Part shown: one piece after another, positions 31,660-41,389 of the stretch
Position numbering within the stretch: the stretch's first letter is position 1
How the letters are laid out: every line of letters starts with the position of its first letter
Source of the DNA: Dictyocoela muelleri
Taxonomy: Eukaryota > Microsporidia
DNA: 43,406 nt
Assembly (NCBI GenBank): GCA_016256075.1
Contig: SDVU01000001.1
Location: forward strand, 1 to 43,406
Reading direction: 5' to 3'
Translations under genes and position numbers: made by a program
Notes under the pieces: generated by a model
The model's database searches: none
The model's input: the letters and a program-made list of their open reading frames with translations, nothing else
Told to the model about the DNA's origin: nothing

Positions 31660-31667
31660 AAGGCTGT

Positions 31668-31813
31668 AAAAGTTTTATCTTAAAAAGTTTTATCTTAAAA
31701 ATTTTATCTTAAAAAGTTTTATCTTAAAAAGATTTATCTTAAAAAGATTTATATTAAAAAGATTTAACTTAAAAAGATTTATATTAATATTAAAAAGATT
31801 TATAATTAATATT
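31668..31813. repeat. 14-bp tandem array, block 2
   Basis: About ten units of 'agttttatcttaaaa' and 'gatttatattaaaaa', the same repeat as block 1. Confidence 0.85.
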
Positions 31814-31865
31814 ATTTAAATAGTTCGATCAGCAAATAAAAACTCATTTATGATTTAAATTGTTT

Positions 31866-32110
31866 GTGCTCTTAGGGAGAGAGCGAAGGTACCTAGTCCG
31901 GTACAATGTAAGATTTTACTTGCAACGGTAAAATTCTTATTCAATACCCTACCAATCAGAGCGCAAGTGATGGCTGGTTTAGGTTTGCTGGCGAGAAATC
32001 GTTAGTGTCTAATCTAGACTCCCAAGAACCAAAGGTCTTAGACCAAGGTAGACTCTCAGCGAGTCAAGTTTGTTTAAAATTGTGGGGCAATCGTGAGTGA
32101 ATATTACAAA
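31866..32110 (+). repeat. second SINE-like element sharing the SINE 3' motif
   Basis: The stretch is richer in GC than its flanks. Near its end 'caagaaccaaaggtcttaga' followed by 'ccaaggtagactctc' aligns with the 3' end of the tRNA-derived SINE ('caggaaccaaaggtcataag', 'actatggttggagacaactctc'). The 5' part ('gcgaaggtacctagtccggt') is unrelated to the other SINE head and I see no clear A and B boxes. It could be a different SINE family with a common 3' end, or an unrelated insert next to a SINE fragment. Only one copy is present. Confidence 0.45.
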
Positions 32111-32343
32111 ATAGGGGTTTTGTTATTTTGGTTATGTGCAAGTAGTAGTTGTTGTTTTACTGTTGTTAAAATGTATGGCGGCTATAGAAAGAGCTTAGTT
32201 TAAATAAATAAGATTTTTTTTATGATTTAATTTGTATTAAATCATTCAAATATAAAACTTTAAATGCTGAATAGTTTTAAGTCCAGTTTAATCTATATTT
32301 TCGTAATTTAGCTATTAAAATTAAAAATAATTTAACTTAATTT

Positions 32344-33901
32344 GGTACTGAGTCCCCCATATGACCAGAAAAATGTATTATGAAAATGAAACAATTACCC
32401 TTAAAAAATATGTTTTTGGAAATAAATTGTTGTGATATTAGCGGAAAATTAAAAAAAATAAAAATTTTATGCTTATAATTACCATATATAGTCTAAGAAA
32501 TATTCGATTTCTTAGAATATATATGGTAATTATAAGCATAAAATTTTTTAATTTTTATAATTTCTCGCTAATTTCACGACGATTTACTCCCAAAAACATA
32601 TTTTTAAGGGTAATTGTTTCATTTTCATAATACTAATTTCTGTTCATATGGGTGTAAAAATAGTTTTGACGACAAACTATTTTATTTACCCATGGTAAGA
32701 CTTTTAAAAAATATTAATAAGATGAGATATGATGAAATAGTGTTAATGAACGTCAATAAAAAAAAATAATCCACTTTTTGCAAAGATTTGGTATCATTCC
32801 TAAAAACATGAAATGTAAATCATGTAGGTCATTAATGAAACTTGACAAAAGGCCATCTATAAAAGTTGAGTATAGTTTGAGATACATAAAGTGTTATTCT
32901 CGTAGATCCATATACGATCAAAGTCTGTTATCTGGTTGTTAAATCAATTTTTTAAAATTCATTAAATTATCATATTTATATTTTCATAAAGATATAGGAC
33001 CAAAAGAGGCGATTTATGATCTTCGCATTAAGAGAGATACTTATTATCATTACAAAAAGATTTTTCAAACAGCCTGGTTAAGAGATTTTTTGTTAAATGA
33101 TCAAAAACTAGGTGGCCCTAATTATGAAGTTCAAATTGATGAATCATGTTTTAATAAGAGGAAGTATCATAAAGGGAGATTTAAAAGACAATTGTGAGTA
33201 TTTTGAGGTTTTGAAGTAGGTTCTGGGAAAGTTTTTTAAGTAAGTCAAAAATAGAAGAGCAGAAACATTATTGCCTATAATCGATCAACATATTAAAAAG
33301 AAAACAAATATAGTATCTGATATGTGGAAATCGTATATATCACTGAGAAATAGAGGATTTCGAGATTATACATTCAATCATTCTTTAAATTTTGTTAATC
33401 CAATAACACAAAAACATACACAACTAATTGAAAATCTTTGGATGTTAACAAAAAAAAATCATAATGATTTTGGAATAAAACGAAAAAATGTTCAGAGGCA
33501 TCTTAATTATTTCGCATGAAAAAGAAATTTAAAGCGTAATTTTTCCGAATTTCATAATTTATTAAAAAATTAATTTAATTGAGTTTATTTTTATTATTAA
33601 TTTTAAGTTTAAAGGAATATTTTAGAAATTAGTATTATTAAAATGAACCAATTACCCTTAAAAAATATGTTTTTGGGTGTAAATCGTCATGATATTGGCG
33701 TGAATTTTAAAAAATTAAAAATTTTATGCTTATAATTACCATTTTGAAACTGTGTCCTAAAATGGTAAATATAAGTATAAAATTTTTAATTTTTTTTATT
33801 CCCGCTAATATCACGACGATTTACACCCAAAAACATATTTTTAAGGGTAATTGTTCCATTTTAATAATACTAATTTCTGGTCATATGGGGGACTCAGTAC
33901 C
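32344..33901 (+). mobile_element. Merlin transposon with palindromic ends, well preserved
   Basis: Ends: 'ggtactgagtcccccatatg' on the left and the same sequence reverse-complemented on the right. Flanks agree at 7 of 8 bases ('cttaattt' at 32336-32343, 'cttcattt' at 33902-33909). Both end regions fold back: 32344-32660 and 33620-33901 are each near-perfect palindromes containing 'caattacccttaaaaaatat' and 'gcttataattacca' with their complements. A transposase gene lies between them. The element at 10564-11415 is a deleted relative. Confidence 0.85.
32760..33540 (+). pseudogene. Merlin transposase, nearly complete
   Basis: Domains in order: leading segment and zinc ribbon ('GIIPKNMKCKSCRSLM', then 'LRYIKCYSRRSIY', about 32785-32920), helical region 'DIGPKEAIYDLRIKRDTYYH', first Asp in 'GGPNYEVQIDESCFNKRKY' (about 33105-33165), second Asp in 'TNIVSDMWKSYISLRNRGF' (about 33310-33360), and Glu in 'HTQLIENLWMLTKKN' (about 33415-33460). 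The breaks are few: a stop near 32939, two TGA codons near 33196-33210 where Trp and Gly are expected, one or more near 33240, and TGA at 33517. Full catalytic triad and length fit Merlin. Confidence 0.85.
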
Positions 33902-33909
33902 CTTCATTT

Positions 33910-34353
33910 TTTTATCAATAACACTTATTTCTATAAATCGAAAAATATATTCGTAATTAAATATTCTTAATTAGGATTTGTTAATGGCTAATTAATAAAA
34001 TCTAACCATAATATAATTAGATTTTTTTTCCTTTTATAGTAATGTTTAAAAATATTTGATTCACTAAATATCAGGCATAAAAAATAAAAAAAATATCAAA
34101 TAGTTTTATCTTAAAATATTTTAAAAGTATGAATAGTTGGATTGTTAACGGAAATTTAAGGTTTTTATAAAAAAATAAATAAGTATAAAAACGCGTAAAA
34201 CTTAATTAATTTTTTAATTTTGTGTTTATTTAAAATTTGGTTATAAAAGTTAAAAAATGATGATATTTTTTGAATATTACAGAATTTATATTTAGATTAG
34301 ATTGTTTTAAATTTATTTAAAAAGGGCTCAATTAGTAAATACATTATTTGATA
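33910..34353. other. non-coding AT-rich stretch
   Basis: No gene or repeat of note is seen between the Merlin target duplication and the next element. Confidence 0.5.
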
Positions 34354-34362
34354 TGATTTTTT

Positions 34363-34920
34363 GCAAAAGTTAAATATACGGTCGGAGGGAAAATTATACG
34401 GTCGGAGGGAAAATTATACGGTCGGAGGGAAATTTTGGTAAAAGTTAATGGTAAAATGGAGAAAAAAAAGTATAAGAGGAGGGAAAAATCATAGGGTCGT
34501 AAGTAAAATTATAATGGCGATAAAAATTTAAAATTTAATGTATTTTTTAAACTGTGAAATTAATATAGCTGGTCAGAAAAATCTTATAAAATATATTTTT
34601 TATAAAGTTCCTTTAGGGGTGTATTTTTTTATAAGTTTTTTTTGCGGGGGGAGGGGTGTTTAATAAGATCCCAAAAAAATTAACGATTAAATTTCTCACT
34701 TTTTAATTTCCCCCATCCCTTTAATTTCCCCTCACCTTTTTAATTTTTCCCTCCATTTTTTAAATTAATATTTTCGTCAATATTAAACTTTCATATGTTA
34801 TCTACAGTAAAATACATATTAGTGTGTCAAATAATTTTACCTTCATTTTATAAAATTTATCCCTCCTTTTACCATTAATTTTTACCAAATTTTCCCTTTG
34901 ACTGTATATTTAACTTTTGC
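34363..34920. mobile_element. 558-bp non-autonomous element with iterated ends
   Basis: The terminal inverted repeats start 'gcaaaagttaaatatacggt' on the left and, reverse-complemented, 'gcaaaagttaaatatacagt' on the right, and extend inward with 'aaattttggtaaaagttaat' against 'aaatttggtaaaaattaat'. The left end repeats 'ggtcggagggaaaattatac' three times at a 20-bp period. Nonamers at the flanks ('tgatttttt' and 'ctatttttt') agree at 7 of 9. The 'gggaaattttgg' motif resembles the iterated end motif of the Merlin at 27210-28350, so a Merlin-type relative is likely. No gene is present. Confidence 0.65.
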
Positions 34921-35002
34921 CTATTTTTTATACATTAAATTTCGATAAATTTGAAAAAATATTTATTATTTTAAATTTTTAAATAAAAAAACCTGAATTT
35001 TT

Positions 35003-35008
35003 TTTATT
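35003..35008 (-). terminator. AATAAA overlapping the stop codon
   Basis: On the minus strand the WD40 gene ends 'caaTAAaaaa', so AATAAA overlaps the TAA stop. Such overlap of poly(A) signal and coding end is seen in compact microsporidian genes. In AT-rich DNA it could arise by chance. Confidence 0.4.
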
Positions 35009-35951
35009 GTATCGTAAAAGTTCCAAATGTACGTCTTTTTTCGCCATGAATTTTATATTCATATATCTTTTTATTCGTGCTTATATAAATTTTTGATTCA
35101 TCCTCAATAAAACAACATCCGGTTATATCTTTATCAGGTATATTGACTATTTGTTCTTTTTTATAATTGCGAGTATCAATTATATGGAAATAATCTTTGT
35201 GTTCAGTAAATATCAACAAGTCTAATGATCTCGTTTTAGAAAATTCAACATTTCGGCATGCACCATTAATATCCGATTGTTCAGACTTAAAAATTTCCTT
35301 TTTAAGGTTTCTAATATCAAAAACGCATGTATAAGAATCTTGGGCACAAACTGCAAAATAGATAGAAGTTGGATCCCATGATACCTTAAAACCAGAATCA
35401 GAAATTGTTTGTGTTGAATTTACAATTTTAAAATTGTCTTTTGGATCAATGATGTTTACAAAATTTGAATCGCCAACAGAAATTAAAAATTCCTTATTTG
35501 GACTTAACTCGCAATTATTAACAGCCCACTTGTGAGGTATATCAAATAAATAATCCATTTTAAGGTTTAAGACAATAATTGCATTCTTATTTACACAAAT
35601 AAACATATCATCATCATTTATTCTAATTGAATTAACTGCTGTCGCACCAACATTACCACATTTGATGTTTCCCGCCTTTAAATTTTTTAGAGCATAATTT
35701 CCACGAATACCTCCGACACAAACGAAATCATCTTTGGATGTAAGACATACCGGATTAAATGGTAATTCAGTCATTAGCATTTTAACATTATTTTTAGTAG
35801 GGCTAAACAACATTACTTTATCTTCTTGACAAAATAAAAGTTGATTTTGGTGGTTTTTAAGGAGATCACGTAGTTGCCAATGTTGGTCTGGAACTGAAAT
35901 TGAGAAAACGTTACTTTCAGAAATAAAACACTCTTTTTCCAAATTTTTCAT
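35004..35951 (-). CDS. WD40 beta-propeller protein
   Basis: The intact frame of 315 residues from the first ATG shows repeated propeller blades. Examples are 'VNNCELSPNKEFLISVGDSN' with 'VNIIDPKD', 'FKVSWDPTSIYFAVCAQDSY' with 'CVFDIRNLKK', and 'CRNVEFSKTRSLDLLIFTEH' with 'FHIIDTRNYKKEQIV'. The last one resembles the DUF2415 segment of fungal WD40 proteins, which is a by-eye match only. There is no signal peptide or membrane segment. The frame extends five codons upstream to a GTG, but eukaryotic use favours the ATG at 35951. The protein probably serves as a scaffold in a complex; the specific role is unknown. It is clearly a living host gene, since no stop or shift breaks it amid decayed transposons. 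Confidence 0.85.
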   Translation of the reverse strand: MKNLEKECFISESNVFSISVPDQHWQLRDLLKNHQNQLLFCQEDKVMLFSPTKNNVKMLMTELPFNPVCLTSKDDFVCVGGIRGNYALKNLKAGNIKCGNVGATAVNSIRINDDDMFICVNKNAIIVLNLKMDYLFDIPHKWAVNNCELSPNKEFLISVGDSNFVNIIDPKDNFKIVNSTQTISDSGFKVSWDPTSIYFAVCAQDSYTCVFDIRNLKKEIFKSEQSDINGACRNVEFSKTRSLDLLIFTEHKDYFHIIDTRNYKKEQIVNIPDKDITGCCFIEDESKIYISTNKKIYEYKIHGEKRRTFGTFTIQ

Positions 35952-36089
35952 TTTTTGAAACACCACAAATACTTTTATAGTAATATTTTGTTAAAAAAAT
36001 ATTATTGGCCAAATTACTACTTTCTAAAACAATTCAAAATCTTATGACAACTGTTATTTCAAATAATAACTTTGTGTTAAAAACATTAA

Positions 36090-36284
36090 ATATTAACAAT
36101 GAATATAAATTAGTTATTAACAATGAATATAAATTAAATATTAACAATGAATATTAATTAAATTAGTTATTAACAATGAATATTAATTAAATTAGTTATT
36201 AACAATGAATATTAATTAAATTAAATATTAACAATGAATATTAATTAAATTAGTTATTAACAATGAATATTAATTAAATATTAC
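36090..36284. repeat. ~29-bp tandem array upstream of the WD40 gene
   Basis: Seven or so units of 'attaacaatgaatattaatt' with 'aaattagtt' vary between about 24 and 33 bp. The array lies 140 bp upstream of the WD40 start codon, where the promoter would be expected. It is made only of weakly pairing AT-rich sequence. Confidence 0.85.
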
Positions 36285-36382
36285 TATAACTTGTCATAAA
36301 TATTTTAATATTTATTAATTTATGTTTATTTTTATTTATGTTTAGTTTTTAAAATAAAGATTATTAGTAATTAAATATTTCG

Positions 36383-36480
36383 TGCTGAGTATATCCAATA
36401 TTTGTCAACCCAGAAAATTATCTTTAACAAAATTCTTTAGACCTTTGGTTCCTGGTGTTCAAGTAATACGTTTAAACAGT
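36383..36480 (-). repeat. SINE fragment, 3' end
   Basis: It reads 'tgtcaacccagaaaattatc' and 'tttagacctttggttcctgg' with 'tgttc', the reverse complement of the SINE 3' end. The body and tRNA-like head are missing. Confidence 0.75.
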
Positions 36481-36580
36481 TCTCTCTCTAATATTTTCAA
36501 ACATTGGGCACAAAAAAAATATTTGATGGTGGAAATTGTTTGAGGGATAAAATTTAGAAAAATACTAAACAAAATTTTTG

Positions 36581-36984
36581 GGTGCATGTTGCTTTGATGC
36601 TGTTTCAAAAAATATATGCGGTTTTAAAAATTTTAACCTGCACCCATTTATGACAAAAATCACAATAAAAATCAGAAGATGAATTTTAGATTTTATTGTA
36701 AAATAACGTGTGCTACACCGATCAAGGCCTTTAAAATTGTCGAGTGTCTTTGCGGGAGTAATACCAAATTTTATGTCTCTTTCTAAAAAAATCGTAAGAG
36801 TAAAGAATGACATATCACAGGAAAAGCACAAAGATATTCTGTCGCAATTCCTTTGGGAATCTAGACTACCTAGTTAAAAGCCTTTTAACCATCTCCTAGT
36901 CTTTCGGTTAAACCATTAATTATTTTTTTTAATATTTTTTTAAAACAATATTTTTTTAAAAACAGCAACTAATCATCATGCACC
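36581..36984 (-). mobile_element. 404-bp MITE, copy 2
   Basis: Ends 'ggtgcatgttgctttgatgc' and, reverse-complemented, 'ggtgcatgatgattagttgc' match the element at 7759-8187, of which this is an inverted copy. Interior blocks are collinear with that copy ('cttttaaccatctcctagtctttcg' is the complement of its 'cgaaagacta...gatggttaaaag'). Flanking octamers 'aatttttg' and 'taattttg' agree at 6 of 8. An 88-residue minus-strand frame over it is not conserved with copy 1 and is probably not a gene. Confidence 0.75.
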
Positions 36985-37814
36985 TAATTTTGATCATAAA
37001 ATATTTATTTATTGATTTTTGTAAAATCTATTATATTTAATACTGATTATTCTTTTCTTAAAGATGAAATTTTCTATTAGTCTTATTTCATCAATAATAT
37101 CGAGTGTTACATTATGTTCACCAAAATAAATTTTTTAATTGCTTTAAATTTTCTAATTTTTTTATCTCGACTTCTATATTTCCATAGATATCATCTAATA
37201 ACTAATTTCAGTTAAAATATTTTTAAATTCACAGTATTCTAAATTTTATTTTACAGGATTAGTGATTTAGACATTTACTAGTTTATCATTTTCTTTGATT
37301 ATCAGATCTATGATTATCTAAACTTAACCAAATCTATAAAATTAATTTTATGAATCATATACTCTTAATCTTCAATTTTATTTCTCTATCGAAGTTGTTC
37401 GCATTTCTATAAAGACCAGAATTATTTCAACAATTGCTAATTGTCTTATTTTTACATCCTTCGCCGCGTATTATGCAAAAATAACGGTTCATTTTTTTAA
37501 ATTGTTTAAAAGGAAATTATAAAAATTCCAGAAATAATTTCTCTAACAATAATTGTTGCATTTTATTCTTCCATTATGTTATTCTTCCATTAACAAATTA
37601 AAAAGAAAAATTTAATTAAAATTTTTTTAATAATGATTTTTATTAGGCGACGTTGCATTTTATTCTTCCACCACTTTAATTTGTTAATTATTTAGGGACC
37701 CATTTTATTCTTCCACCAATACCTTTAATTATATAGGCGAAATAATAAAAACACCTGATTAATTAATGCAAATATATAATTTTATATATCACGCTCTTAT
37801 CTTAGACTTCAAAA
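36985..37814. other. non-coding stretch with 'attcttcca' repeats
   Basis: Between 37550 and 37725 the phrase 'attttattcttccacca' or a close form occurs four times, and 'ttaacaaatt' (37587) faces 'aatttgttaa' (37678). This could be the remnant of an inverted-repeat element. From 36990 to 37500 the minus strand has fragments such as 'EVEIKKLENLKQLKNLF' that match no family I recognise. Confidence 0.45.
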
Positions 37815-38300
37815 GTGTGTTTTACGGGGTTTTTCAAAGTTATAGACCCGTTTATCAAAGTTATAGACCCATTTTTTCAAACTTATAGACCCATTTCTTT
37901 CAAACTTCTAGACCCATTTTTCAAAGTTATAGACCCATTTTTTCAAAGTTATAGACCCATTTCTTTCCGACTTATAGACTCATTTTTACAGAGTTATAAA
38001 ATAATTTTGCCGGAGTTATAGATGATCCGCGACAATTTGCATCAATTAATTATATTATCCCTATTTAACCCTGATTTTATAACCCTTATTACTTAATCCC
38101 TATTTTAACCCGTATTTTTTAAACTAAAGATTTTCTTACTTTTAAAACTTTATTTTTTAACATTTATTTTTCAACCCTTTCTTTAAACCCTTATTTTTTA
38201 GCCCTTATTTTTCAACGCATATTTTCAAAACAATATTTTTACTTATATATTTGACCAATATTTTTTTACCCATATTTTTTAACCCAAGTTTTTTATCCCA
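37815..38300 (+). repeat. composite two-block tandem array, copy 2
   Basis: Block one (37830-38015) repeats 'caaagttatagacccatttt' at about 20 bp, nine or ten times. Block two (38065-38300) repeats 'aacccttatttttt' at 14-17 bp. The spacer reads 'gatgatccgcgacaatttgc'. This is the inverted counterpart of 26325-26780. A 68-residue plus-strand frame across block one is a by-product of the repeats. The Ty3/gypsy element begins six bases after the array. Confidence 0.8.
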
Positions 38301-38306
38301 TTATAA

Positions 38307-38656
38307 TGTCAAGAGAACCATCAAAATTTTCAAATATTAATCATTGATAACTACATTCAAACAAAAAATCAAAAAATCAAAAAAAAATCAAAAAATCAAG
38401 AAATCAAAAAAAAATCAAAACCAATAAAAAATCAAAAAATTATAAATAATTAATTAATAATAAAAAAATCAATTTATAAATTTCCCTCCAAAAATTGATA
38501 AAATTTCATCACTGAAACTATAAATAAAATCTCAAAAAACATACCCATGCACGATTCAAACATGATGAGAATCCCCAGTCATAAAATAAAGTTTCATTTA
38601 CAAAAATCTATTTTAATTTCATATCTTACCTTTGGCCACCCATACGGTCCACGACA
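38307..38656 (+). repeat. left long terminal repeat of the Ty3/gypsy element
   Basis: 350 bp, starting 'tgtcaagagaacc' and ending 'ccacgaca'. It contains an A-rich run of 'aatcaaaaa' repeats (about 38360-38440) that accounts for its greater length compared with the right repeat. Confidence 0.9.
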
Positions 38657-38659
38657 GCT

Positions 38660-39480
38660 TGAGCTCAAGGTCGGAAAGACAGAGAATAAAAGATGAAATC
38701 CAAAAAGAAGAAAGTAGAATTAGAAAGATAGCACAAGTGGATCAAAATTTAGAGTCTGCAAATTTCGAATATAAGAATGACGTATCCGGACTAAAAATAA
38801 TACACAAACTGAACCTACTGCGATCAGTGGATGAACAAGACCTAATAAATTGGAAAGTATGTTTTGAAGAAGTTGCACGTATCTGCAAGTGGTCCGATGA
38901 AACTCAACAAGACGTCTTAACGCAGATAATCGACATAAATTTACAATATCAGATTGGATCAACTACCTCGGCACAAGAAACATTACATAAAATGTTAAAA
39001 CTTAAATATAACCAAAACAGTGCCTATAAATATCAACAAAAACTTTCATTAATCCGCCAGAAAGATTATTATACTATTCGTGCGTATTTACAAGATATAA
39101 AAAACACATGTTTAAAATTATCAATTTGTTTAAACTGGGATGAAACCATTTTACAATCAAAGATTGAAAAAATTTTCTTTTTCGGACTCCACGAAAAAGT
39201 TCAATTTGAAATAACAAAACATGGGAATCGTGACTTTATCAGTGTGTTCGAAAGATTAATTCAAATGGAATATTTCATTTTAGAAAAGTGTTTTGACAAA
39301 AATAGCAATGAAAATAGCACAAAGGAATACAATCGTAGACACAACCAATACAATAACTCAAAAAAAAATTGACAATTTCAATAAAAACAAAAATATTAAA
39401 TCATATGTTAAGAAATATTGCAATGTTCACAAAACCTATTCACATGATGATACAGAATGTCGTGCTCAATTGAAAGATAA
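38660..39480 (+). mobile_element. gag region of the Ty3/gypsy element
   Basis: The helical capsid-like region is recognised by position, a charged N-terminal part and the segment 'HKMLKLKYNQ' with 'LIRQKDYYTIRAYLQDIK'. A zinc-binding pattern 'CNVHKTYSHDDTEC' closes the region. Gag packages the element RNA into particles in which reverse transcription takes place. Confidence 0.75.
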
Positions 39481-39539
39481 AAAAAATAATAGTTGGGATA
39501 ACAAGTCAAAAAATTACATAATGAATGAACCAAGGCCCC

Positions 39540-39800
39540 AAGCAAAAACGATTAAAATACCGATAACTATAAATAACCAGACAATAAACGCAATTCTCGA
39601 CACAGGATCAGATAAGAATTATTTAACATCTAAAATTACAAAATCATTATCCCTAAATCCCACACATATGGAAAGGGAAGATATCGTTGAAATCGCCGAT
39701 GGAACAAAAATAAAAATAAATCGAGAAATTGATTTCACATTTTATATATATGATAAGGAAAACATAAAATACTCCAGTAAATTTCATATTATTGAAGCAT
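39540..39800 (+). mobile_element. protease region of the Ty3/gypsy element
   Basis: The aspartic protease motif is in 'INAILDTGSDKNYLT' (D-T-G). The domain would process the polyprotein. Its overlap with gag in another frame is a layout used by some members of the family. Confidence 0.8.
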
Positions 39801-39979
39801 AACATGACAATGCAATTGTAGGTATGAAATTCTTTAGAGAGAATGATGTGGTGATTGACTTTAAAAATAATATGTTGAAAATAGACGGAGCTGAACATAA
39901 AATGGATACGGAAGATGAGAAAATATGTTTTGCGGATAAAGAAATGGCCGAAAAGAGTCAAGTATTTAATGTTTCTGAT

Positions 39980-41300
39980 GAGGTATTTAGAATTAAAAAA
40001 CTCGTCGACCATTTCAAAGAAAATAATCCCGTAACTGGAAATATTGAAATCTTTAATCATAAAATAAATCTAATAGCAAAGTTTGAAAAGATAATAAATG
40101 AATACCCGGTGCCATTAGGTATTCGGAAAGAAGTTGAGGACCATTTAAATGAATTGATAAAAACGAAAATTATTACCGAAACAAACACTGAATATATATT
40201 CCCCGCATTCATAATCAGAAAGAAAAATGGGAAAATAAGATTGGTTGTGGATTACCGCTACCTAAATTCACTCACACAGAAAACACATCAATATCTTCCC
40301 AAGATTTCGGAAATTTTAGCATGCTTAAAAGGCTCGAAAATTTTTTCACAAATTGACTTAAATCAGGGGTATTACCAGATAAAGATGCACCCCGATGATA
40401 TTTGCAAAACAGGATTCAAAATTCTTCGAAGAACATTTGTATTTAACAAAATGCCCTTCGGGTTATGTAATGCACCCACTACATTTCAACTTGCTATGGA
40501 TACCATATTAAAAGGAATAATGAATATATTTGTTTACCTTGACGACATTTTAGTCTTCTGATGTAACGTTACAGAACATCTCAAACATTTAGAAATGGTA
40601 TTGAAACGGTTGCTTGAAACAGGTGTATCAATAAATTTTGAAAAGTCTAAGTTTGCTGTAGAAAGTGTTAAATATCTTGGCCACGAGATAACATCAATGG
40701 GGATAAAACCAGAAATTTCCAAGGTAGAGGCATTTGAATTAAAACCAATCAAAACGAAGCGAAATCTAGAAAGGCTATTGGGATTTAAAAATTGGTTTAC
40801 GCCATTCATACCCAAACTATCAATTATTACCACAACTTTATATGAAAAGTTAAAGAAAGAAAATAGGTGTGTGTGTCTAACTGATAATGACATGGAAAAA
40901 ATAAGAAAAATATTCCAAATAATAAAAAAACAGCCTGTCTTACATTATCCCGACTTTAATAAATCCTTTAATCTTTACTGTGACGCATCAGATAATGGAA
41001 TAGGCTCTATCCTATTGCAAAACAATAAACTAATCGGATATTCCAGTAAGAAATACACAAAACAAGAGGAAAACTATTCTGTAATTGAAAAGGAGGTGCT
41101 AGCAATTTTAAGATCTCTACAACATTTTAAACAAATCATTTTTAATAGCAAAATACACATATTCACAGATAACGCCAACATTCTTTTTCAAGGAGGAATT
41201 TCGCGCCGAATAAACAGATGGAAATTAATCATGGAGGAATTTGATTATGAAAAACACCACATTAAAGGCAAAAATAACACACATGCCGACTTCCTATCAC
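39980..41300 (+). mobile_element. reverse transcriptase and RNase H region
   Basis: Reverse transcriptase motifs include 'RLVVDYRYLN', 'SQIDLNQGYYQIKM', 'MPFGLCNAPTTFQ' and the catalytic 'FVYLDDILVF'. RNase H follows with 'YCDASDNGIGSILLQ' and 'IFTDNANILF'. Together they turn element RNA into DNA. Confidence 0.9.
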
Positions 41301-41389
41301 GAGCCTTTAAAATAAATAGCGAAATTACAAAAAATATCCAGCTTGAATTAAAAGAACTCGATTATAATAAAGCTATTCAAATTCTTAAC

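Noticed and set aside
36565-36831. 88-residue minus-strand frame over the MITE
   Set aside because: It runs through the terminal repeat and is not kept open in the other MITE copy, although some residues agree because the DNA is conserved.
37815-38021. 68-residue plus-strand frame with repeated Pro-Phe-Phe motif
   Set aside because: It is a direct translation of the 20-bp tandem array; the inverted copy at 26565-26780 does not keep a frame.
38632-38700. Start of gag inside the left terminal repeat at a TTG
   Set aside because: The open frame reaches back into the terminal repeat, but a TTG start is not supported; the true start is left open.
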